Source of the DNA: Marinilabilia salmonicolor JCM 21150
GTDB taxonomy: Bacteria > Bacteroidota > Bacteroidia > Bacteroidales > Marinilabiliaceae
DNA length: 64,000 nt
Assembly: GCF_000259075.1 (NCBI RefSeq)
Contig: NZ_AJKI01000014.1
Coordinates: 1 to 64,000 of the forward strand
Direction: 5' to 3'
Shown: piece after piece, positions 1 to 7,371 of the stretch
How the letters are laid out: each line of letters starts with the position of its first letter
Numbering within the stretch: the stretch's first letter is position 1
Position numbers and translations under genes: made by a program
The notes under the pieces: generated by a model
What the model was told of the DNA's origin: nothing
The model's input: only the letters and a program-made list of their open reading frames with translations
Databases searched by the model: none

Positions 1-1
1 G

Positions 2-692
2 CCGACCGATGCAGCTTTTGACGCGTTACCTGCAGGAGTTCTTGATGACTTATTGGCAGATCCCACAGGAGATTTAACCGATATTCTACTTTATCACGTA
101 GTTGCTGCTGAAGCTCTGTCCACAAGTCTTTCCGACGGACAAGTCATCACCACCATGCTGGGTAAAGACATTGAGGTGACAATCACCGGCGGAGATGTAT
201 TTATCAACGGTGCGCAGGTTACTGTAGCAGATATTGAAACCGATAACGGAGTGGTACACGTGATTGATGCTGTACTTATTCCTCCCACCACAGTTGTGGA
301 TGTTATCAACGACAGTCCGGACCATACAACCCTGGAGACAGCTCTGGAGGCCGCTGAACTGGATATTCCTCTGAATCAGACAGGACCATTTACTGTGTTT
401 GCGCCTACCGATGCAGCTTTTGACGCGTTACCTGCAGGAGTTCTTGATGACTTATTGGCAGATCCCGCAGGAGATTTAACCGATATTCTACTTTATCACG
501 TAGTTGCTGCTGAAGCTCTTTCCACCAGTCTTTCCGACGGACAAGTCATCACCACCATGCTGGGTAAAGACATTGAGGTGACAATCACCGGCGGAGATGT
601 ATTTATTAACGGTGCGCAGGTTACTGTAGCAGATATTCAAGCCGACAATGGAGTTGTGCATGTGATTGATGCCGTACTGACACCTCCGGTAA
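2..692 (+). repeat. 402-bp tandem DNA repeat inside the fasciclin gene
   Basis: Bases 6 to about 290 recur at 408 to about 692, an offset of 402 bp (134 codons). Only a handful of differences occur over the first ~230 bp, rising near the 3' end of the unit. The third FAS1 module (from ~813) keeps the protein motif but not the DNA identity. This points to recent duplication or gene conversion between modules 1 and 2. Confidence 0.85.
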
Positions 693-1384
693 TAACCGTC
701 TTCGACATTATTTCCGCCAGCGCTGATCATACAACTCTTGAAACTGCCTTGATTGAAGCTCAGCTGGATGATGACCTGCAAGGTGAAGGACCATTCACTG
801 TATTCGCCCCAACCGACGCTGCATTTGATGCATTGCCAGATGGAGTACTCAGTGATCTTCTCAGTGACCCAACAGGCGCTCTCGCAGATGTATTGTTGTA
901 CCATGTGGTTGCAGGAACTGCCATGTCAACCAGTTTGAGTGACGGCCAAAACATCACAACCCTGCTTGATGAGGACGTTGTTGTTACACTCTCCGGCGGC
1001 GATGTTTATATTAATGACGCTATGGTCACACTGGCAGATATTGAGTCAGATAACGGAGTGGTACATGTCATAAATGTCGTTCTTATTCCCGGCACCAACA
1101 CCAATACTTCAAATATGCAGGCAAACATGGAAGGAATAAAAATTTTCCCTAATCCTTCTTCCTCTTATTTCAATATTGCTTTTTCAGCGGACAAAGCATC
1201 ACCAACCTATATGGAAATATTCAACATTCTCGGCCAGAAAGTATTTGCCAGAGATTTCGGAATTTTGCCTGCCGGACAACACTCTTTTAATCAAACCTTA
1301 AACGGTTTTGACAGCGGTGCTTATTTTGTGATCATCACCTCAGATGATAACAGGTATGTATCCAAATTAAAAATCATCAAATAA
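2..1384 (+). CDS. Fasciclin-repeat surface protein with T9SS sorting domain (5' end outside the window)
   Basis: The reading frame is open from base 2, so only the C-terminal part is seen; an internal TTG at 53 is not a believable start. The product has three fasciclin (FAS1) modules, the first cut by the window edge. Each carries the FAPTDAAFDALP and LLYHVVA family signatures. Modules 1 and 2 are almost identical even at DNA level, while module 3 has diverged. The last ~85 residues form a T9SS type A sorting domain (IFPNP start, KLKIIK end), so the protein is probably exported by Sec and then placed on or beyond the outer membrane by T9SS. FAS1 proteins usually act in adhesion; that role is inferred here. 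A rho-independent terminator follows at once. Confidence 0.85.
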   Translation, partial: PTDAAFDALPAGVLDDLLADPTGDLTDILLYHVVAAEALSTSLSDGQVITTMLGKDIEVTITGGDVFINGAQVTVADIETDNGVVHVIDAVLIPPTTVVDVINDSPDHTTLETALEAAELDIPLNQTGPFTVFAPTDAAFDALPAGVLDDLLADPAGDLTDILLYHVVAAEALSTSLSDGQVITTMLGKDIEVTITGGDVFINGAQVTVADIQADNGVVHVIDAVLTPPVITVFDIISASADHTTLETALIEAQLDDDLQGEGPFTVFAPTDAAFDALPDGVLSDLLSDPTGALADVLLYHVVAGTAMSTSLSDGQNITTLLDEDVVVTLSGGDVYINDAMVTLADIESDNGVVHVINVVLIPGTNTNTSNMQANMEGIKIFPNPSSSYFNIAFSADKASPTYMEIFNILGQKVFARDFGILPAGQHSFNQTLNGFDSGAYFVIITSDDNRYVSKLKIIK

Positions 1385-1402
1385 AAGAAAAAATTTATAA
1401 CT

Positions 1403-1438
1403 AAAAGGAGGGGAATGGAAACGTTCACCTCCTTTTTT
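1403..1438 (+). terminator. Rho-independent terminator of the fasciclin gene
   Basis: AAAAGGAGG at 1403-1411 pairs with CCTCCTTTT at 1428-1436 and is followed by T residues. It lies 19 bp after the stop codon. Confidence 0.85.
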
Positions 1439-1506
1439 GCTGCAAAAAAACAAAAGCAAGGCCTGCATGCACTTATTTTTTTTGCAAGATGCAGACCCCA
1501 TAAGGG

Positions 1507-1677
1507 CTAGTAGTGCGACAATTACTAAATTCATTCACTAATTTCAGGCGCTTTTTTCCTTTCTGCTTCGTTAGGGCTTTTAACCATAGCTAAGGCTATG
1601 CTTAACAAACCCCGCCTTGCATAAAGAAAAAAATCACATAAAATTCAAGTAAACCAATTTAATAAATATCACACTAG
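1507..1677. repeat. Palindromic element, family A, copy 1
   Basis: A ~170-bp imperfect inverted repeat begins CTAGTAGTG and ends CACACTAG. Its core has a TTTTTTCCTTTCTGC arm, the near-palindrome ATAGCTAAGGCTATG and a GCATAAAGAAAAAA arm. The same layout recurs at 35303-35462 and 41398-41564. The right end stops one base before the stop codon of the convergent GNAT gene. Confidence 0.7.
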
Positions 1678-1678
1678 A

Positions 1679-2203
1679 TCATAAGACATTGATTCTACTA
1701 TATCGATATTCATCACAAACTACCCCGTTTTTTATCAGAGCTTTCCGAAATGTACATTCCAGCTGAAACCCGGCTTTTTCAAGGACGCGCTGAGACCCCT
1801 TGTTATAGTCAAAGACTCCCGTGAATATTCGAATCAGGTTCAGGTGATTGAAGCCATAATCGACCATACGCTTCACCGCTTCAGTCATAATTCCCTTTCC
1901 CCAGAAAGGCTCTCCGAGCCAGTAACCAATCTCAGCCGAAATACGATACACATCCTTTTGCGGCACCAACCCCACAACTCCTGCCAGCTGTCCTTCATAC
2001 TCTACCACAAAGGTATATTGAGAATCTTCTTTTCGGCAAATTAAAATAAAGTCGCGTGCATCCTGCTCTGAATATGGATGAGGAACAAAATCCCGGATGT
2101 TATTCCAGATCTTTTTATTGTTTAGAAGCCGGGCCAGCACTGGGGCATCCTCTTCCCGAAAGGGCCGCAGGCGAATATTTGTTGGGTGGGTATTACCTTT
2201 CAT
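1679..2203 (-). CDS. GNAT family N-acetyltransferase, RimJ/RimL type
   Basis: 174 residues, the normal length for a single-domain RimJ/RimL-like acetyltransferase (Acetyltransf_3). Visible features are the N-terminal LRPFREEDAPVLARLLN strand-helix, the acetyl-CoA loop around GKGIMTEAVKRMVDYGF and the typical C-terminal VLEKAGFQLE segment. Members transfer acetyl groups from acetyl-CoA to protein N-termini or small amines; the substrate cannot be read from sequence. The start is the ATG at 2201-2203. The gene stands alone, its 3' end touches a palindromic element, and the susCD operon terminator lies upstream. Confidence 0.88.
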   Translation of the reverse strand: MKGNTHPTNIRLRPFREEDAPVLARLLNNKKIWNNIRDFVPHPYSEQDARDFILICRKEDSQYTFVVEYEGQLAGVVGLVPQKDVYRISAEIGYWLGEPFWGKGIMTEAVKRMVDYGFNHLNLIRIFTGVFDYNKGSQRVLEKAGFQLECTFRKALIKNGVVCDEYRYSRINVL

Positions 2204-2277
2204 GGAATATCATTAAATTCAATAAATTACAAATGCATGATTATTCATAAAAGTAACACTTTTCTCAATTTAATGCG

Positions 2278-2315
2278 AAAAAAAGAGGTGACCTGCAAGC
2301 AAGCCACCTCTTTCC
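2278..2315 (-). terminator. Terminator of the susC-susD operon, locus 1
   Basis: On the minus strand GAGGTG pairs with CACCTC and is followed by a run of seven T. It lies ~30 bp past the susD stop codon. Confidence 0.85.
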
Positions 2316-2343
2316 AAAATCAGAGTTGTTATTAATCTGCGGT

Positions 2344-3942
2344 TTATCTTGGATAACCGGGGTTTTGCGGATAACTGTCTCCAAAGATATCCAACTGTCC
2401 CTGAGGAATGGGCCAGCGAACATGATGTGGTTCCCAGTTTTCACGGGCTTCAGTATTATAGGGGGCTTCACCTGCAAATTGAGAAATCTGCGACTCCGAT
2501 TGTCCGATACGCTTCAGAAATGCCCAGCGGTGTCCTTCCAGTCCCAATTCCCGGGCATGTTCATCCCGGATGTCATCAATGGTTATTGGATCAACGCGTT
2601 CAGGATTACCTGCACGCATCCAGGTCTTGTTATACCATTCAAGTGCTTTTGACATATTTCCGTCCATCAGGTATGCCTCTGCAGTATGGATACATGTTTG
2701 TGCATAACGATACTGCATAACATCTGAAAAACCTTTACTGTCCCATACCGAGTAGGTAGATACATCCTCATATTTTTTCAGACCAACATGCAAAAAACGA
2801 AAATCATCCACCGTCTGACCACTTTGGGGGATAACATCCCCTACTTCCAGTCCTGCATCTGAAGCAGCACCTTCACTGGTATAAACATATTCATGACGAT
2901 AAAATTGATTGTAACGTGCATCGGATTCCTGATCGTATAAACTCAACAGGTAATTATTGGGGAACAACCACCCACGGCCGTGTCCGCCATTCTCCTCAGC
3001 ATACACCCATCCATTGCGGCGATGGTATTCAGGAACAAAAAGTGCTTTCAAACGATGACCAGAATACCCCCACTGTCCTGCATAATCAGCTCCGCCAAGT
3101 CCTTCATGATAGTACCATACAGCAATTGCTTCAGGGTGTTCACTATAGTCAGTTCCTTCAAATACATTATCAATGCCTACAAGTTCGTATGCACCTGACT
3201 GTGCCATAGCTTCTCCCTGGGCAATGGCCTCATCCCAGTCTGCCATCCATAAGGCTGCAAGTAACCGGACATGGCGGGCAGCCCCTTTGGTAATCCGGCC
3301 TGGCTCCCCTCGATCAGTAACATCTAAGACGGCAATCGCATCATCCAAATCAGAAGTAATAACCTCAAAGATATCTTCTTTGGATGCAGGACTATAGTTT
3401 CTCTCTGAATTGATATTTTCTGGAGTTACAGCCGTGGTATTGAGAAAAATATTCTCGAACCTTTCGTAAAGAAAAAGGTAAGATTGTGCGCGGAAATATT
3501 TTGCTTCTGCAATGGCTCTTTGAGCAGCCGGCGCATCTGACTCCAGTTGTTCTCCATAATATATTATCTCATTGGCTTTACCTATGATCCCGTAATAAAG
3601 ATCCCAATAACGTTGATGATAACGGTAGGTATTAATCTCCTGCGGACGATAAAACGCATAAGCTGCTGAACCGGTAGGCCCTTCCCTACTTGCCTCAATG
3701 TCTGTTCCGCGCACGATACCCGCAAACATCTCACTGTCATTATTAAATCCTGCGCGCAACAATTGTCTGTTCAGGTAATACAGGCCAACTGATGCATTCG
3801 CAAGACCTTCAGGGGTATTGTAGATGGCATCAACGGTCAGTTTGGTTTCATGTTCTTCCTCAAGCCAGTCTTCACTGCAGGAAGTGGTAAAAACACTTCC
3901 AACTAAAAGACCGAGTATCACAAATATATTCGATGGTCTCAT
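2344..3942 (-). CDS. SusD/RagB-type glycan-binding outer-membrane lipoprotein
   Basis: 532 residues, usual for SusD. A lipoprotein signal (MRPSNIFVILGLLVGSVFTTSC, lipobox Cys ~22) precedes the mature protein. The N-terminal TPR-like region includes the AEAKYFRAQSYLFLYERF signature, and the C-terminal RagB part has DIRDEHARELGLEGHRWAFLKR, the conserved ExxGHRxxDLxR-like segment. SusD proteins cap the SusC transporter on the cell surface and bind the oligosaccharide before import. It follows its SusC partner by 44 bp on the same strand. The substrate is unknown; nearby GH16, GH31 and GH20 enzymes suggest a mixed-linkage or amino-sugar-containing glycan. Confidence 0.93.
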   Translation of the reverse strand: MRPSNIFVILGLLVGSVFTTSCSEDWLEEEHETKLTVDAIYNTPEGLANASVGLYYLNRQLLRAGFNNDSEMFAGIVRGTDIEASREGPTGSAAYAFYRPQEINTYRYHQRYWDLYYGIIGKANEIIYYGEQLESDAPAAQRAIAEAKYFRAQSYLFLYERFENIFLNTTAVTPENINSERNYSPASKEDIFEVITSDLDDAIAVLDVTDRGEPGRITKGAARHVRLLAALWMADWDEAIAQGEAMAQSGAYELVGIDNVFEGTDYSEHPEAIAVWYYHEGLGGADYAGQWGYSGHRLKALFVPEYHRRNGWVYAEENGGHGRGWLFPNNYLLSLYDQESDARYNQFYRHEYVYTSEGAASDAGLEVGDVIPQSGQTVDDFRFLHVGLKKYEDVSTYSVWDSKGFSDVMQYRYAQTCIHTAEAYLMDGNMSKALEWYNKTWMRAGNPERVDPITIDDIRDEHARELGLEGHRWAFLKRIGQSESQISQFAGEAPYNTEARENWEPHHVRWPIPQGQLDIFGDSYPQNPGYPR

Positions 3943-3986
3943 AATTCTTCGTTTTTATAATAAATTGGTTTTCTGATCAGGATTTA

Positions 3987-6900
3987 TTAGAAATTAAGGT
4001 TTACCCCAAATTGAACAGTCTTGGGCTCCGGATAAGAACCGGCACCATGCTCAGGTCCGTATGACAAATAGTCAGTGACCGTCCAGAAGTTTGTAAGAGA
4101 GGTAAACACCCTCAAGTTACTGATTCCAACCCTTTCAAGGATTGTTTGCGGTAATGAATAACCTAATGTTGCATTGCGAAGTCGGAAGTAAGATGCATCC
4201 TGATATTGAATGGTCGAAATATTATAGATATACGACAACTGAGGACGCGGCATTGTATTCGAAGGATTCTCCGGTGTCCAGTATCCCACATCCATTGCAT
4301 TAGATGATCCGCCTCCCAGGCCTCCTCCATAATTGGAGTTGTATCGGTAGCCACCATATCTCCAGAAGAAATCCAGGCTCAAATCAAACCCTTTAAATTC
4401 CATCTCCGAGGTAAATGAAGCTATAAACTTAGGATCACGTTCATAGATAATTTTATCATCCGAATCAATCTCACCATTTTCGTCAATATCGGCAACACGG
4501 ATATCTCCGGGTTTTGCATCAGGCATATAGGAGTTTGCAATATCATCATCTTCCTGCCAGATGCCATCAAACTTGTAGTCGTGATAAACATTTACAGGTT
4601 CCCCTATAAACCAATTATTATTGACATCATCTATGGGATTTCCCTCTTCGTCCAACTCACCATTGATTTTGATTATCTCATTGCGGTTTTGAGAATAATT
4701 TAAGTTCACATTCCAATTGAACTCCCGATTCCGCAACACATCATAATTGACAGACAACTCAAACCCCTTATTGCGAACTTCTCCCAGGTTATCGTACATT
4801 CTTGTATATCCCAACGAGGCGTCAATACTGCGGTTTACAATAAGATCCTTCGTGTTGGTCACATACATCTCAGCATCCAAGGTCAGGCGGTTTTCAAAAA
4901 CCCCCAACTCCAGACCAAAGTTCTGTGATTCGGAAACCTCCCATTTCAAATTGGGATTGTATAGTTCACCTGATGGAAGGGCCGCATAACTGGGATCATT
5001 ATTCCCGAATTTATAGAAATACTCATTAACAACCCCTAATGTACGATAAGGAGAGACTGCCTGGTTGCCCACCTGTCCGTAGCTAAAACGAAGTTTGGCA
5101 TTGGAGAGCCAGGTCAGATCGGCCATGAAATCTTCGCGATGCAAAAGCCACCCTGCAGCAAAAGAGGGCAAGTAAGCCCATTTATTATTTTCTCCAAATA
5201 CAGATGAACCATCAGCACGCATAGTGAAAGACAACATATATTTGTCCTGAAGATTATAGTTTGCACGTCCCATAAAAGACTGGATCTTCCTGTCGCTGAT
5301 ATTCATCGAAGGTTGTCCCGGTTCCAGCGCTCCACCAATACCATTGGCACCAAACATATCCGTAGGGAAATTGGTGGCTCCCACAGACAGCGTTTCATTC
5401 CTAAGCTGATTAGCACTCTGCAAGAGGGTTAGATCCAATTTCCCAAAGCGATCAGTTTCAAGATTGTACTTCAATATATTTTCAACCAAAATGTCAATCC
5501 TTCGGGGTTCTGACAGATTCCCTGTTCCATCGGTGTTGGAACCTATCTGATGAAGAGAAGAACGATAGACCTCATTACTTCCAAACCTGCCATTTAAACT
5601 GGTATTAAGCCTGTATGTCAGATTTGGCAATATTTTCCAGTCAGCAAAAACATTGACAAGGTATTGGTGCTGTTTTTCATTGTGAAAGTACTCTTTGTTA
5701 TTCCAAAGCGGATTGTTTTGTCCTCCATCTCCAACAACCTGAACCAGTTCTCCATTCTCATCGTAAGGACTGGAAAGCGGAGACATACCGAGGTATCCCT
5801 CAATAAATTCCTCTTCAATATCTCTGTCACTATACGTATAGGAGAAATTTGCTCCCACCGAAAGGTTGTCATACATTTCGTAATCCGCGTTTAACCGGGT
5901 ATTGAATTGTTGATAAGCTGAATTACTAATCATCCCGTCCTGATCAAAAAAACCAAAACTCAGCAACATCTGAGACTTTTCTGTACCAGTGGTCATACTT
6001 ACGTCATATCTTTGCAAACGTGCATTGTCAATGGCCAGTTCCTCCCAGTCGGTATAATTCTGATTTGCAAGATTGTCCAGCTCATAAGTAGGAAATATCA
6101 CATCATCCGAAGGATAAGAACCATCTTCCTGACGATATTTCTCACGTTGCAAAGCCACATATCCTTCAGGAGTGTAAAAGTCAAAATTCCGCTTCAGCAT
6201 CTGAGTGGTATGGGTTGCAGATACACTGATATTCGTTTTTCCTTCTTTTCCTCTTTTGGTCGTCACCAGCACCACTCCATTGGCAGCACGTGCACCATAT
6301 ATAGCAGTAGAAGAGGCATCTTTCAACACCTCCATAGAAGCAATATCCGCAGGGTTGATAAAATTAATGTCCTCAACCGGCACTCCATCCACCACATACA
6401 ACGGGTTGTTTCCTCCTGAAAGAGAACGGGTACCACGAATACGAATATCAGAAAATTCACCTGGACGACCGGTGGCAGGTATAACCTCCAGACCGGCAAC
6501 CCGCCCAACCAACATCTGACCAATATCCGTTGTCGGTATCTTCATCATCTGCTCTTCATTGACTGAAGAAATTGCACCGGTAATATCACTCTTCCGCTGA
6601 ACTCCGTAACCGACAACCACCACTTCATCAAGTCCTATTTCTTCTTCTTCCATGGTTATATTAATATTGCGTTGCCCGTTCACCGGAATTTCCTGAGTTC
6701 GCATTCCGATAAAGGAAACAACCAGTGTTCCCCCGGATGGCACTCCTGAAAGCGTATATCTTCCATCCATATCAGAAACAGTACCATCAGATGTATCTTT
6801 CACTACAACAGATGCACCCGGAACCGGTTCTCCCTGATTGTCAGTTATCATCCCACTTATCGTAATGCTTTCACCCTGAAGATTGGCCAAGCCATTCTGT

Positions 6901-7019
6901 GGAATACTCCAAAACATGATACCTGTGGCAAGTACCATAATGATAGTTTTAAAACTCATCGAAACTCTGCACCTTGAGCGATGCAGACTGAGCAATAAGT
7001 TGTGTGGTCTTTTTTTCAT
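3987..7019 (-). CDS. SusC/RagA-type TonB-dependent outer-membrane transporter
   Basis: 1010 residues. After a long signal region (hydrophobic stretch ~24-42) comes a carboxypeptidase-regulatory-like beta-sandwich (ISGMITDNQGEPVPGASVVVKD), then the TonB box/SusC signature DEVVVVGYGVQRKSDITGAI, the plug (LYVVDGVPVEDINFINPADI, EVLKDASSTAIYGARAANGV) and a 22-strand barrel ending in the aromatic-terminated strand VQFGVNLNF. It imports the oligosaccharide held by the adjacent SusD using TonB energy. Start is the ATG at 7017-7019; a second Met 20 codons in (MSFKTIIM) would give a shorter signal peptide. It is first in the operon and divergent from the sensor-regulator. Confidence 0.95.
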   Translation of the reverse strand: MKKRPHNLLLSLHRSRCRVSMSFKTIIMVLATGIMFWSIPQNGLANLQGESITISGMITDNQGEPVPGASVVVKDTSDGTVSDMDGRYTLSGVPSGGTLVVSFIGMRTQEIPVNGQRNINITMEEEEIGLDEVVVVGYGVQRKSDITGAISSVNEEQMMKIPTTDIGQMLVGRVAGLEVIPATGRPGEFSDIRIRGTRSLSGGNNPLYVVDGVPVEDINFINPADIASMEVLKDASSTAIYGARAANGVVLVTTKRGKEGKTNISVSATHTTQMLKRNFDFYTPEGYVALQREKYRQEDGSYPSDDVIFPTYELDNLANQNYTDWEELAIDNARLQRYDVSMTTGTEKSQMLLSFGFFDQDGMISNSAYQQFNTRLNADYEMYDNLSVGANFSYTYSDRDIEEEFIEGYLGMSPLSSPYDENGELVQVVGDGGQNNPLWNNKEYFHNEKQHQYLVNVFADWKILPNLTYRLNTSLNGRFGSNEVYRSSLHQIGSNTDGTGNLSEPRRIDILVENILKYNLETDRFGKLDLTLLQSANQLRNETLSVGATNFPTDMFGANGIGGALEPGQPSMNISDRKIQSFMGRANYNLQDKYMLSFTMRADGSSVFGENNKWAYLPSFAAGWLLHREDFMADLTWLSNAKLRFSYGQVGNQAVSPYRTLGVVNEYFYKFGNNDPSYAALPSGELYNPNLKWEVSESQNFGLELGVFENRLTLDAEMYVTNTKDLIVNRSIDASLGYTRMYDNLGEVRNKGFELSVNYDVLRNREFNWNVNLNYSQNRNEIIKINGELDEEGNPIDDVNNNWFIGEPVNVYHDYKFDGIWQEDDDIANSYMPDAKPGDIRVADIDENGEIDSDDKIIYERDPKFIASFTSEMEFKGFDLSLDFFWRYGGYRYNSNYGGGLGGGSSNAMDVGYWTPENPSNTMPRPQLSYIYNISTIQYQDASYFRLRNATLGYSLPQTILERVGISNLRVFTSLTNFWTVTDYLSYGPEHGAGSYPEPKTVQFGVNLNF

Positions 7020-7113
7020 AACTTTCGCTTTTTATTAAAAGTTTTCTTAATAATCACTGCAGGATATTTTCATCATCAACCATAAGATTTTTCCCGCTTT
7101 AAAATTGTACAAG

Positions 7114-7145
7114 CAAAACTACCGTCTCTCCTTGTTGTTAACAAG
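7114..7145 (-). promoter_or_regulatory. Putative susC (locus 1) promoter with overlapping palindrome
   Basis: On the minus strand TAGTTTTG (7114-7121) matches the Bacteroidota -7 box TAnnTTTG. A TTGT box lies ~20 bp upstream, inside the palindrome CTTGTTGTTAACAAG (7131-7145). The palindrome overlaps the -33 region, so it could be an operator. No experimental support. Confidence 0.5.
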
Positions 7146-7196
7146 AATTAACACCCGTTGAACTTTCGCCACACTTTATTTTTACCACTTCAATAA

Positions 7197-7263
7197 TACG
7201 TCACGCCACATTTCCCACTGATACACTGTATTTTAAAAAACTGGGAAAATATTGATTACGTCA
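7197..7263. promoter_or_regulatory. Two TACGTCA (TGACGTA) motifs in the divergent susC/regulator region
   Basis: TACGTCA occurs at 7197-7203 and 7257-7263, both reading TGACGTA on the minus strand. Related TGACGTG/TGACGTA copies occur at 10317-10334, before the esterase/GH operon of the same locus. They are candidate binding sites for the local LuxR-type regulator; this is inference from shared words only. Confidence 0.35.
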
Positions 7264-7294
7264 ACCTAAAAGAGCTTAAAAAGAACAAATTCCT

Positions 7295-7302
7295 TATATT
7301 TG
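7295..7302 (+). promoter_or_regulatory. Putative -7 box for the sensor-regulator gene
   Basis: TATATTTG at 7295-7302 fits TAnnTTTG. It argues against a TTG start at 7300, which lies inside the box, and for the ATG at 7372. No convincing -33 TTTG is visible. Confidence 0.4.
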
Positions 7303-7371
7303 GTTTCAAAATTACCACCAGGGAGTTATGTCTGCACTTATTTTTTTTTTGCTATTCCAGAATACATATTC

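Noticed and set aside
7300-7371. TTG start of the sensor-regulator at 7300
   Set aside because: The TTG lies inside a TATATTTG promoter box, and the ATG at 7372 opens directly on a good signal peptide.
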